Part shown: positions 23,708 through 34,782 of the stretch, in pieces
Numbering within the stretch: the first letter of the stretch is position 1
Layout of the letters: every line of letters starts with the position of its first letter
Source of the DNA: Cadophora sp. MPI-SDFR-AT-0126
Taxonomy: Eukaryota > Ascomycota > Leotiomycetes > Helotiales > Ploettnerulaceae
DNA: 64,000 nucleotides
Direction of reading: 5' to 3'
NCBI GenBank assembly: GCA_020747065.1
Contig: JAGMVK010000005.1
Span: 1,798,001 to 1,862,000, forward strand
Notes under the pieces: generated by a model
Databases searched by the model: none
What the model saw: only the letters and a program-made list of their open reading frames with translations
Told to the model about the DNA's origin: nothing
Position numbers and translations under genes: made by a program

Positions 23708-24261
23708 TGGGAAGGATATTATACCACTGAATCTTGTGCCGTTGGGTATCAAACATATTGCATCTGAAGAAGCCGCTTTCCATTTCCTCCATGGATACAA
23801 GGTCCGCAATCCGTTACATGCTCGGCTATTGCACAAGTGGTATTCTTGGACTCATGGCAGTGGCATCCAAGGCCGCCACAAAATTCAAATGCAGAAGGTA
23901 CGATACACTGTTCAGGAGAAAGGACGATTAGCCAGCACAAGCACAGTGACAATTCCAATAAACAATTGGTTTCGAGATCTCAGCATGGAGATTTGCTGGG
24001 AGGCCATTCCAGCCATGAATACAGCCGCATGATTCATGAAGTTACCTGAGTCCCATATACCTTCAACACATTTCGTGCAAGTACCAGTTGTGGGCTGGTA
24101 GTCTTTGTTACTTTATGAAATCGCTCAATAAGTTGCTCTTGCCACACATCCTTCCTTTAGGGAAGTCTTTACTTCTGAATCTGACTGAACAGTCTCGTTC
24201 CATCGACCTCCAAAACTTCAATCATTTTGGCTCCAGGATACCGCTCGACCTTAACGTACCC
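23708..24261. other. Intergenic region between radical SAM and GMC genes
   Basis: These 554 bases hold the 3' region of the radical SAM gene and the promoter of the GMC oxidoreductase. ORFs in other frames here show no protein family. Nothing else seen. Confidence 0.6.
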
Positions 24262-27156
24262 ATGCCATTGCTCACAATGCATTCCAAAGCCACACTCGTT
24301 CTGCTCTTTGCCTTCTTTGCACTCGCCCGCTCGCTCCATCTTGATCCCCGAGATCTTAACGCTCCTTTTTTACCCTGCTACGACTACATCATTGTAGGCG
24401 GTGGAAGATCGGGTCTCGTAGTTGCGAATCGCCTCACTGAAGATCCTGATGGTAAATCCTCGCAGCTGCTTATTTTATACTTGGCTGACTTAAATCAGTG
24501 ACGGTCTTGGTCCTCGAAGCTGGCGATCTCTGAGTTTTTGTCATAAATTTCTAGAGCGATATTGATGCGCGGACAGTGACAGTTACGAGGACATCATTCT
24601 GTTCCCTATCGAAGATGGTAATGGTCTTGGGACGAAGTACGATTGGAATCTGTGGACTGTTCCCCAGATATACCTGGATGGTGCAGCTCGACCATATGAT
24701 ATGGGAAGGGGAGTTGGTGGCGGAAGCTTGATAAACGGAATGTGCTGTAGGTGATTCCGGACATTAACATACCTTGGTGAGGATGAGATGGGCCAATCGC
24801 TACCCCTCTCTATCAGAAATCCATTGATTACGAGTACCGCCCTCGGTCAAAGCAAAGTCTGACTGGTACAGGGACCAGAGGAGGTCGAGCTGATTACGAT
24901 GCATGGGCTGCTCTCGGTAACGATGGTTGGGGATGGGAAGAGCTTTTGCCGTACTTCAAGAAAGTATGTTGGATCTTTGTGCCTAATGTCCACTTTCGCT
25001 AACGGGAATCAAAGAGCGAGAACTACACCGATAATGTCAGTGCCGAATTCAGCCATGAGCTTTATATCCAACCCGATGTTTCTACTCACGGTACAGATGG
25101 TTATATCCATGTCAGCTATCCACGATACTTCTACAACCAATCTCGTGAGTACATCAAAGCTTGGTATTGACCAGTATTGACTTGAGACAGATCTGTTTCT
25201 CGATGGTCTCAGAGAAATTGGCATTCCCATTTTGACAGACCCAAACAACGGAACTGCTGCTGGCGGAATGCTCATTCCTGACAGTATATCTCCCGACAAT
25301 CAAACTCGATCGAGTGCCAGGCTGGGGTATTACGATGGCTTTACCGATAGTCGACCAAATCTTCATATCGCAAGCCAACAGCACGTTACGCGTGTAATCC
25401 TCAATTTAGATGCTCCAGCCAATGTGAAGTCTCGGGATTATCCATCGGGCCAATGGATCAGCGGTGTTGAGGTAAGATCATTCTCTGTTTGAAGTACATA
25501 GCTAATTTTGACAGTTCGCAACAAAAGAAACTCTGTCTCTTCGAAATGCTAAATGCTCAAGGGAAGTCATTCTCGCGGCTGGGGCAGTTCACACACCTCA
25601 GATCTTGGAATTATCGGGCATTGGTAGCGCAGACATCCTCAACGATTTCGACATCCCGGTGGCAATCAACCTTCCTGGTGTGGGGAATAACTTTCAAGAT
25701 CACCCCTTTGTGGGAGTTATTTACTATTGTAAGTTATTTTCAGAACATTGCTATCCATTTGCTGATCCGACGAGATGACAATGCCAGCTACTTCAACATC
25801 AACATGCTGAATTTTAATCCGACCCTTTTAGATCAAGTAGCTCGAGAGTACTATGCCAACAAGACTGGCGAGTACATGATGGTATTTTAAAACCTGCTTG
25901 CTAATCGTCCTAAGGTCCCTGGACAGCTGGAGCAATCAACACTGTCGCATTTCCCTCACTACCATCGATCTCGAAAAACTGGACGATGATGATGGCAGAT
26001 GCTTCGAATCAGAACGCTTCCCAACACCTCCCTCCAGGTCTCGACCGAACTATAATTGCAGGATACGAGGCTCAGAAAAGAATTCTTGTATCATTATTGA
26101 GTCGTGATGACGTTGGGGCATATGAAATATTGAACGACAATGTTGGACTTCTCGCAGTTGCCGCCATGCATACATTTTCTCGAGGCAGTGTTCACATCCA
26201 GTCAAGAAGCTCTTTCGACCAGCCGGCCATCGACCCCCGATATTGTTCCAATCCTCTTGATTGTCAGGTCATTGTTGAAGGACTACTTTTCAATAACCAG
26301 ATTGTCAAAACTGCGGCAATGAAGGTTCTAGATGTTGCTCCGTACTACCCCTTCTTCCAGGATGCCACACCGGAAACCCTCCTGCCAGCAATTCAGAGTG
26401 GTGTTAGAACGGAGTTTCATGGTTCTGGTACGACGTCAATGCTGCCTCTTGAGCTTGGTGGCGTTGTCGACACACATCTTCGAGTCTATGGCACGAAGAA
26501 TCTGAGAATTGTTGATGCTGGAATTTTCCCATTGGTCCCTGCTGCTCATCTACAAGCACCGGTCTACGCAGTAGCTGAGAAGGTTTGTACCAAGGCCAGT
26601 TCGAATTTCGATAACTGACGATTTTGATCAGGCTGCAGATATCATTAAAGCCGACAATAAAGGTCTGACTCCTTCGGGCTGTGGTGTCGATTCCTCGTTC
26701 GCAAAACCTGGTCGAGTGGTCTCGAACCATACCAGCGCTCTACTGAACTCGACCTCTTTATTAATCTCCAGTGCCCGTCCATCAGCATCGACGTTCCCAG
26801 AGCTCCTCGATTCGCAGCTGTCTGCCAATTTCAGTCGTTGGAATTCCTCTGCTCCTCAAAGACCACCTCTCCCAGTAGCTTCCGGGGGTGCATTTGATCA
26901 AGTTCGTTCTACGATCAAGTCAGATGCTATTTTCAAAGCAGCTTCTATATTCTTGGGCAATCCGCCGCCATTCTCATCTTTTGTTAGTATACCGGCGTTT
27001 ACTTTGAGGGATGGTCTTCTTCCAACCTCAACCACAACCAGTTCAGGAGCGTCCAAACCTACTGACTCGACAACTTTGAGCTCAACTGTCGTCACTAGTG
27101 TCGTGGTTGTGACGATGAAAGCTCGAGACGATGCTTGTAGAGCTACTAATGAATGA
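24262..27156 (+). CDS. Secreted GMC-family FAD oxidoreductase with non-canonical introns
   Basis: Glucose-methanol-choline oxidoreductase (aryl-alcohol/glucose oxidase type), probably secreted. Ten exons: 24262-24451, 24499-24529, 24577-24746, 24872-24963, 25015-25144, 25191-25471, 25515-25728, 25775-25867, 25915-26582 and 26632-27156. They give 797 residues in perfect phase, but intron 2 starts CTGAGT (CT-AG) and intron 8 starts GCGAGT (GC-AG). If intron 2 is retained, translation stops at TGA 24531. The start at 24277 is an alternative. A signal peptide (LVLLFAFFALARS) precedes YDYIIVGGGRSGLVVANRL (FAD GxGxxG-like) and LVLEAGDL. Then come GRGVGGGSLINGMCW (GMC signature 1), AAGAVHTPQILELSGIG (signature 2) and the catalytic His in FHGSGTTSMLPLELGGVVD. 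The second His is in PAAHLQAPVYAVAEKAAD. About 130 Ser/Thr-rich residues extend beyond the usual end. It is either functional with unusual splicing or a young pseudogene. Confidence 0.8.
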
Positions 27157-27374
27157 GGAATGGATGAAGTCTGGTACCTCATATGTGTAGTCTCGATTTT
27201 GGCAGAGTATAGGTATTATTTCCAACGAAGTGTAGGCGAAGATCATGGCATCATAACACATTAGACCTGAGCGTAGAGCAATAAAAGTCAATCCGCAATG
27301 ACCAAAATCCGTATTATGTATGTATGTCGATCCTCGGGAAAATGTCTCTGAGTACCATCCCATATGGATTGCCA

Positions 27375-28325
27375 TTATATTCGTTTCGAATTCGTAGCTA
27401 GGAAAAGTACACAGACAGCAACAATGCTGAAAGCAATGACCGTCAGAACCTATCAAAGTAATTAGCATCTGGCAGACCAAATCTTCCCCAAAGTCCATGT
27501 ATTCAACATAGATACCTGCTAGAAGATATATGCCCGTCCAACTCCCTCGTGACCCCTCCAGCAGAACTCAAAGAAACCCACAAACTCACCGACTGCGTCT
27601 TCCACCCCGTCTGCACGATCGCCGCCCTCCTACTATACTTATTCACGGTCTTGATATAATTCCCAAAGCCCAGCGCGAGACAGCTCAGGCTCAACAGCCA
27701 GAATATTATGCCCAGGGGCTTGGCCATCCGCAGCTCGAGTCGGGAGGGCTGCGATTTCAGGTGGAAGGAGACGACGATGGCGATGCTGACGATGGCCATG
27801 TAGACGGAGAGGCGGAGGTAGGAGAGGAATGCTTTGAGGGGGTGGAGAGGGTTAGTTTGGGTTTGGGCTTGGTGGAGGGCGGGGGGAGGTGAGAGAGGGG
27901 AAGGGGAAGAGTTGGAAGAGGGGTTCTTACTGCGTTCGTTGGCGCAGTGGTCGCGGGCGTCGCTGTCGGTGTTGTCGAAGAGGAGGGGGCCGAAGAAGGG
28001 GGGTACGAAGAATATAGAGGAGGTGTTGTGTCTGTATGGTGGGAGGTGGTGTTAGCATATCTTCTTCTTCTCCTGTCTGTCAACGTTTGTACCCCTCCAT
28101 CCCGAGAATCAATCCTTTTCTCTACTGCCCTTGCTTCCAATAGTTTTGAAGGTCTAGATAGATACGGAGAAGAAAGCTTGGAGGAGAATAGATGAAAGAG
28201 TGTACGAGATATACTCACGGAGGTACGTTCACAGGCGTAAATCGCAGCGGCAATCCGAATGGAGTGTATGAATTCCTCCTTCCGACTTCCTCTTCATCGT
28301 CTGTGGCGGCATCTGCGAGAGGCAT
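27375..28325 (-). CDS. DUF202 (YidH-like) integral membrane protein
   Basis: Small three-helix membrane protein of the DUF202 family; function unknown. Exons 28219-28325, 27931-28031, 27590-27831 and 27375-27449 give 174 residues in phase. The N-terminus is acidic (MPLADAATDDEEEVGRR). The DUF202 hallmark DARDHCANER|TFLSYLRLS spans exons 2-3 and is followed at once by helix 1 (YMAIVSIAIVVSF). Helix 2 is GIIFWLLSLSCLALGFGNYI and helix 3, encoded by the last 75-nt exon, is VLTVIAFSIVAVCVLFLA. Fungal DUF202 proteins often resemble the membrane module of VTC polyphosphate-polymerase subunits, but the SPX and polymerase domains are absent, so I do not extend the function. Confidence 0.85.
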
Positions 28326-29415
28326 TGTGGATACATGAGATGATCAAATTAGACTTTCGAGTCTTTGAGGTCTATGGAATGTTGTTTATTAGCTTCAATT
28401 GAAGGGTGTTGGGAGAGATGGAGGTGTTTCTTGCGTGCTCTTGTGATCTGGTGATATCATTTGCCAATGCCAATCAATCTATGGATGCCGGTGTCGGTTC
28501 TGCGTGTTTGTGTTGAAGGTGCATGAGCTGCTGGGTGACCGTATTTTCAAGGGTCCTGGCGGGGTTCTTTCAGGTTATCACAATGCCAGTTGACTTTCTG
28601 AGGCTAAGTTAGGCTTATGATCTTTTTGTTGCACAATATCTATCTATACAGTACAGTACTGTACAAATGTGCATATAGTTCTTTGTCTACCACGATCTCT
28701 GTAGTTCATTGTTAGTTGCTTTGCTCCTCTTTTTCTGTCATCTCATCTCGTCTCGTCTCGTCCTCTCAACTCTGGATGCTTGCCTCGGAAGCGGCCGCAC
28801 GTTCTTTCATTCCATCCTTGCCCTGTCAGTTTTAAGCAGGGATTCTTCTTCATTTCAACATTTTGCACATGGATTTCGTACAATTATTTTAGATATTGCA
28901 AATTTTTGATAAACACACGTTTTGTTCGAAAGGGTCAACTTTCCATGCTCTTCTCGCCTCCTTCACCATGCAGGATTTCATGAATGAAGAAATGATCCAT
29001 GTTTCTTTCCCTTCAAAGCTTGACTCACTTACCGTCGGGTAAACGCTCCTCTTTCAGACAGACAGACAAACCCTTATCTATTGGTCTAGACTTGGAGGGG
29101 CTAGTCGTGGGGCGATTACCTCTGCTCTGGAGGGAGAGACGCGAGAGGAGAGCTCTGGTGGGGAAGCGGTCTTGTGCATCTTTCACATCTCTGTGCCTTT
29201 TCTTTCTTTCTTTCTTTCTCTTCCTTTCCACTGTTTGTATAATCCTCTATATCATCTAGTCGAGGGCGGTCTACCCAATTGACCCATTTCGCTTCAGTGA
29301 AATCTATGGCATGTTACCCTATTGAGTGTTCAAGTTGCTACAATACTCGGATCAACAACTATTAAACAAAAAGACCCTGGATTCTAGGCGACTCGGCCCT
29401 CTCCCATTCTTCAAA
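28326..29415. other. Intergenic region between DUF202 and MATE genes
   Basis: About 1.1 kb between divergent start codons, so it should contain both promoters. TCTCG units occur near 28741-28760 and CTTT units near 29200-29222. An upstream ATG (29326) is in frame with the MATE ORF. No gene recognised. Confidence 0.6.
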
Positions 29416-31725
29416 ATGTCAAGCTCTGCCCGACCGATCAAGAAACAGCCCAGTCGGCACTCCATTGCACGATCGCCCTTCACCAATTCCTACCTCTCGG
29501 GTTCCTTCCTGCCTGGCTCGCCTCTCGCTCAGGAATCGATCGCACGAGATCTTGAGGAGTGCGACGACGACGATGAGGTCGAGAATCCCGAGAGTGGGAG
29601 TGTAAGCTCGGAAGATGATTCTTCAGAAGCCTCAACAGTGCGCCCCGAGGCGGTGCAACATTCTATGGCCAACTCGTATAGGAGGCCGAGTTTTGTGGCC
29701 TTTGGAGGGACAAGAGGTGCTGTGACGCCGCAGGTGAGTGAAGAGACATTATGTTTCCAAGGGGACTATTCTGTAAAGGCAGACTTGTGTTCTCGGACCT
29801 ATCTTGAACAATCATACCTTGGTGGACTGCGATTGGAAAGAAGTCGCTAACGTGAAATTTTCCCCCAGTTTCAAGAACCAAGCTACCTCACGAAGAAAGA
29901 AAAGAAGGCAGTAAGAAATGAAGAGAGAAGCTTGTTGAGGGACAATCACCTTGCTCCACCGAAGCATCCTGAGCTCAAAGACAGAAGTGCTCTAGGCCGG
30001 TTGTACAAGCGATTATTTAGCACGAGGAGACCGAAGACGGTGGCAGATGAGGAGGCGGATGCTGAAGACCCAACGTCCGCGGTAGGACCTTCGGAAACTT
30101 CTGCGTTGCTGGGAGATGGTGTACCGGAATCTGCGAGAACTCGACATGAGAGATTGAATGCTCAGTGGGAAGCAGCTGTTGCATCTGGAAAGATCAAGAC
30201 GACATGGCAGCGAGAAGCGAAGACGCTCTGGAAATACTCCAGTCCTCTGGTAGTCACTTTCGTGCTGCAGTACTCTCTACCAGTTGCCAGTATTTTCACA
30301 GTCGGGCATCTTGGGAAGGTAGAACTCGGCGCAGTCAGTTTGGCTAGCATGACAGCAAATATTTCCGGATATGCGATATACCAAGGATTGGCTACGAGTC
30401 TGGATACGCTGTGTGCTCAGGCTTATGGAAGCGGAAAGAAGCATCTTGTTGGTCTGCAACTGCAGAGGATGGTCTATTTCCTCTGGATGCTGACGATACC
30501 TATTGGCGTACTCTGGCTATTTGCGGAGAAGATCCTGGAGAAAATGGTCCCCGAAAAGGAATCTGCAGAGTTTGCGGGACTTTATCTCCGAATCCTGCTC
30601 ATCGGTGCACCCGGTTACGCTTGCTTCGAGAGCGGGAAGCGCTTCGTACAGGCTCAGGGCTTGTTTTCTGCTACGACATATGTGCTACTTGTTGCGGCTC
30701 CTCTGAACGCTTTCATGAATTGGCTCTTTGTTTGGCATTTCGATTGGGGCTTCGTTGGTGCCCCAATTGCGGTTGCTGTTACAGATAACCTTCTACCAAT
30801 CTTCTTGTTCCTGTACGTGAGGTTTGTGGATGGAAGGCAGTGTTGGAATGGGTTTACATGGAAGGCTTTCCATAATTGGGGTATGCAGCAACCTGCAATT
30901 TTGAAATACCGAAATGAAGCTAATATGAACAGGCCCCATGATTAAGCTTGCATTGCCTGGTTTGCTCATGGTCGAAGCAGAATACCTTGCCTTCGAAATC
31001 CTCACCCTCGCAGCAAGCTATTTCGGCACCACACATCTTGCTGCTCAGAGCGTCTTGAGTACGATCACCGCCATGACGTTCCAGATCCCGTTCTCGACTT
31101 CCATTGCAGCATCAACTCGTATTGCGAACTTGATTGGAGCTACTCTTAGCGATGCTGCAAAGACGTCCGCCAAAGTGGTGAGTGATTTCCCTACTGCCTA
31201 CTTTGGACGCCATTCACTGACATCTCCTCCAGGTCATGATAACAGCAGCCCTCATTGGCATATTTAATGTCATCCTTCTTTCCTCCCTCCGGAACCTCAT
31301 CCCTCAACTCTTCACCAACGACCAAGGCGTATCCGACCTTGTCGCCCGCGTCATGCCTCTCTGCGCGGCATTCCAGCTTTTCGATGCCCTAGCAGCAAAC
31401 TGCAACGGTCTGCTAAGAGGTCTCGGGAGACAGGAGATCGGTGGATGGGTGAACTTATTTTGCTACTATGTTATTGCGATGCCGATTTCGTTTTATACGG
31501 CTTTTGCGCTGGATTGGGAACTGCAAGGCCTATGGAGCGGCGTTGCCCTTGCACTCGGCTTGTAAGTTCTGTTCTTTCTCTATACATTTGGAGAGAATAG
31601 CGGAGCAGGGGAGAGGACGTTGGCTAACTTCGGACAGGGTTGCTGCTGCTGAAGGATACTTTATTTGGAAGGCGGATTGGGATCAAGCTGTTGAAGATGC
31701 ACAGATGAGGAATAACGCCGGCTGA
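29416..31725 (+). CDS. MATE-family multidrug/toxic-compound efflux transporter
   Basis: MATE antiporter expected in vacuolar or plasma membrane, exporting organic cations in exchange for H+ or Na+. Exons 29416-29733, 29869-30880, 30933-31177, 31233-31561 and 31638-31725 give 663 residues in phase. The start MSSSARPIKKQ is preferred over an in-frame ATG at 29326. Residues 1-~225 are a long hydrophilic extension (an ECDDDDEVENPESG patch, Ser-rich, basic KRLFSTRRPKT). The first MATE repeat follows: SLPVASIFTVGHLGKVELGA, LDTLCAQAYGSGKK (family signature), LLIGAPGYACFESGKRFVQAQG. The second begins PMIKLALPGLLMVEAEY and shows FQIPFSTSIAASTRIANLIGA and NCNGLLRGLGRQEIGGWVNL. About twelve hydrophobic segments are visible. 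The extension is common in fungal MATE proteins and may be a phosphorylation target. Confidence 0.93.
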
Positions 31726-32156
31726 TGCAGACATATGAGCTCACGTTGAATTTGCTTTGAATGTTGAGCTGTATAATGATTCGAGTTTGAGCTATTGCAT
31801 CTACGGGCCTACAGCTACCGTCAGATCCATTATAAGGGACACGATGATGATGAAGATGATAGTGATGATGGCACGACCTGAGGAATTTTGAATATGTTTG
31901 TGAATATGTTCAGTCGATCATACCCTTGATATTTTTGCGGGCGTCAAATTTCGATGCCGGATCTGTTGCATATACTCTTGGGGATGAGGAGATAGTCCTA
32001 GGTGTAATTAGAATTGGGGTAGTCCTCCTTTCATCGTCTTTATATGCTATACGTGAAGTCTAGGCACCCTTTGGGCATCACAATCTGGCCGCAGGGTAAT
32101 GCGAGCATTCCGTCTATTATGAAAACAGGCAAAAAAGAAGAGGGAAAAAAGAAAGC
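31726..32156. other. Intergenic region, MATE 3' side to tRNA
   Basis: These 431 bases include the MATE 3' region, a GATGATGATGAAGATGATAG stretch near 31841-31865 and an A-rich tract near 32130-32150, just downstream of the tRNA 3' end (minus strand). That tract reads as the T run expected of a Pol III terminator. Confidence 0.6.
32130..32156 (-). terminator. Pol III terminator-like T tracts
   Basis: On the minus strand, immediately 3' of the tRNA, there are T-rich runs (TTTCTTTTTTCCC then TTTTTTG), matching RNA polymerase III termination on oligo-T. Confidence 0.6.
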
Positions 32157-32264
32157 TTCCGGAACGGGGAATTGAACCCCGGTCTCCTGCGGGCTTTCAC
32201 TGTTTGTGTGTCAGGCAGACAGGTGGTTGAAAGGCAGAAATGCTAACCACTACACCATTCCGGA
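32157..32264 (-). tRNA. tRNA-Glu (UUC anticodon) with intron
   Basis: Minus-strand cloverleaf. The acceptor stem pairs TCCGGAA with TTCCGGA over all 7 bp, with an A discriminator. The A box (TGGTGTAGTGG) and B box (GGTTCAATTCC) are intact, and the T stem pairs CGGGG with CCCCG. The anticodon arm reads TCTGC-CTTTCA, then an intron of about 36 nt, then C-GCAGG, giving anticodon TTC (glutamate). The intron contains GTGAAAG, which can pair with the anticodon loop bases CTTTC as tRNA splicing endonuclease requires. Total 108 nt. Confidence 0.93.
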
Positions 32265-33706
32265 CCATGTGATTTGTTGGCGAGTTTTTGTTATTTAGTC
32301 AGATGATGAGGATAGTGAAATTGGAGAGCATGGGAGAAGACAAGCTGCGTGCTTGTTGAGGGGATGATACGCATTACTTAGTTGGAAGGGGTAGTAACCC
32401 CTTATGATCTCAATGAATTCTCGTACATCAATGAGTCAATGAGGAGGTATTTAATTGTTTAAGGTTCTTTGAGGTCGACTATCAGGTGTTGCAGGGCGAT
32501 TGGAGAGAGGTTTGTTGCATGCTTAACCCATTTGTTGATGACTTTCTGACTCGCTTAGCACTCGTCGGTCCAAAATCGACGCAAAAATCAACAAACGCAA
32601 AAAGTTTCCAAAAAGATTAGTAGCACTAGACACAGCACAGCGGCGACAAAAAAAGATCACACACGCACAGAAAGGTGAGGATGTGTGGTGTGAAGTGAAT
32701 GAGCTGGTGCCGGGGGTTCTGCCGGGTGAGGGCGGATGGTGACGGTTATGACTGCGCTGGTAAATATGGAGCCTAGCTTGAAGTCTTGGTGGGTGGGATG
32801 ACTCTCATCTTGTAAGTTCCTATCATCTTTCTCCGAAGGAACTTATCAACGTTTTGGAATTTAGATGGTGTGGCATGGTAAGTCACAAATCTAAAGACGC
32901 TGACCCAAGAATCAAGATCATTCGATAAGATGCTCTTTACAGCCTTGAGACTTTGAGTACACCCACTCATAGAATCTTAGTGAACTGCTGATGATTCAAT
33001 TGAGCCTCATCAAAATAGCGTTGCCATGTTATCGCCGAGTATATGCAGATGAAGGGAAGCCAGTTCCAGACCACAAACCTCATGTTTTGGCTAAGTAAGT
33101 GAGGCAAGCTTGGCAAAACGATAAACCCCTACCCACAGTTGTCCCAGTGAGGCTCATATATAGCTCGTTTGGCAGATATTAGCTTTACCCAGCTTGTGGA
33201 TTATAGCATCAGTCTAACAACATACATATATGGCTCGGTGATTGGATAGCTCGCTTAATCTACCCTCCTTCACCTGCGTCTGTTTATTTCCGCGTCTTCA
33301 CTTGTAGATATCTGGTACTGTTCTCTTCAAGTTTAAAAGAGCTGTGTCAATGGAAGTAAGAAACCACAGGTAGGCACTGTCAACATCCAAAGTGCTCTCA
33401 TCGTTGCACGTACTGTCAGCGTTCGCAGCGCTAGCCTCACCATCGTGGCTAGCCTGGCTAAACTCCGGGCTCAAAGTGGGAAAAATTCTCTAGAGTGTTG
33501 ATTTTCCAACGCTCGAACATTTCGCCTCTTGGTCTTCTTAGAGAACCATAACAATTTCTAGTAATACAAGGCAGATCACTTGGCTGCAGAAAATACCTCA
33601 GAACCGCTGTTCTCTCCCAACCCGGTCCTCATCGCGACAAACTTCAACACCTGGAGTCGTCAGATCAGCTGCAACCATTTCCGTAGCACTCCACTCTCCA
33701 AACCTT
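32265..33706. other. 1.4 kb gene-free region
   Basis: Between the tRNA 5' end and the DUF1996 gene 3' end. Moderately AT-rich, with many stops in all frames. A-rich patches lie near 32580-32660. I see no gene, RNA or repeat that I can name. Confidence 0.6.
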
Positions 33707-34782
33707 CTACAGAAATTTGAGACTGCTCTCGTAATCCGAAGCCCCGTTTCCAGGATCGGCATCTTGCGCTTTGCACTTTGCGGCGACTTTGTTGTCTTGC
33801 ACGCCGAGAGGACCAGAGACTGCGGCAAAGTCCCTCTTCGAGTTTGCGAGTAACATGTTTTCTGCTGACTCTGGGAGCCAGCCGTTGATGAAGTCGCCGT
33901 GGGTGCAGTAGGATGGTCCACAGGCCAGTCTGGTTTTGAGGTCAGCATTTATGCTCGATGAATTTTGTATCTTGGTCGCACAAGACTTGCAAGATATGAA
34001 TGATATAGACTGTGTATGAGGTTTCACTTACTTGAGAGGGGCCTTCCCATTCCACCCACCCGGCACAATCTTTCTCAAATCATACCGAATCGAGAACCTC
34101 AACCTCGGCATCCTCTTCATCCCAGCAGGACATCTATTGGCCGGCTTGAACCCTTCCTTCCAATTCTGTGTCCCCGAATAGGCAGACTCAAGCGTATCCG
34201 GATTGACACAATCGTGGAACAGCAGCAGTGTTTGGAGATGCGTTGAGCATGTCTTGGAGGGGAAGGCGGCTTTGTCTTTGCCTGCTTCGGCGGGGTCGCC
34301 TTCGCACCACCATTCTATGCCGGCGAGGTCGTTGACGTCTGCTTGGGAGGTGGCGGCGGCGTTGCCAACTACGGATTTGTAGTCTTGCGGGATGGCGATT
34401 TCGGCTTGGTCGATGTCGACGTAGTAGGCGGAGAAGGAGGAGAAGGGAACGGGTGTGTTGGTTGTTCCGTCGACGTAGAGTAGTGTTGGTACCCCTGATA
34501 TTTTATCAGCTCGAGGTCAAAATCAGGTGATCATTTGGTGAACTTACAGTAAGAAGAGAAATCATTAGGATTCCTTGCGGTCGTACACCCCGTCTGAAGT
34601 TCTTTGGAAGTTGTCGTGTTGAGATCCACCGCATCAGAACCGAAGAAAGTATGCAAGTGACTCTTGTACTTGCCCGGCATAACAACAGGATCTATGTTCT
34701 TAGTCATGAACTTGTCGACGACGACGATGGTATAGGCTTGCACGGCACCAGCCGCGAGAGAAAGGAGTGTGAAAGAATGCAT
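33707..34782 (-). CDS. Secreted DUF1996-domain protein
   Basis: Secreted fungal protein of the DUF1996 family, often found with WSC domains or among cell-wall and secreted proteins; biochemical role unknown. Exons 34548-34782, 34032-34494 and 33707-33929 give 306 residues in phase. The start is MHSFTLLSLAAGAVQA, a clear signal peptide (residues 1-16), preferred over the in-frame ATG at 34863. The conserved region begins HLHTFFGSDAVD (metal-like His pair HLH), then CTTARNPNDFSSYW|VPTLLYVDG across intron 1. It continues with WWCEGDP, LLLFHDCVN, GMKRMPRLRFSIRYDL and CGPSYCTHGDFINGW (HGDF). No WSC domain, GPI site or membrane anchor is present. Confidence 0.9.

Noticed and set aside
23556..24032. 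158-codon plus-strand ORF after the radical SAM gene
   Set aside because: Starts inside the radical SAM exon in another frame; no conserved features beyond the overlap.
24747..24871. Intronic segment reading TPLYQKSIDYEYRPRSKQ in one frame
   Set aside because: Looks peptide-like, but removal as a GTAGGT...ACAG intron rebuilds the conserved GMCWTRGGRADYDAW, so it is intron.
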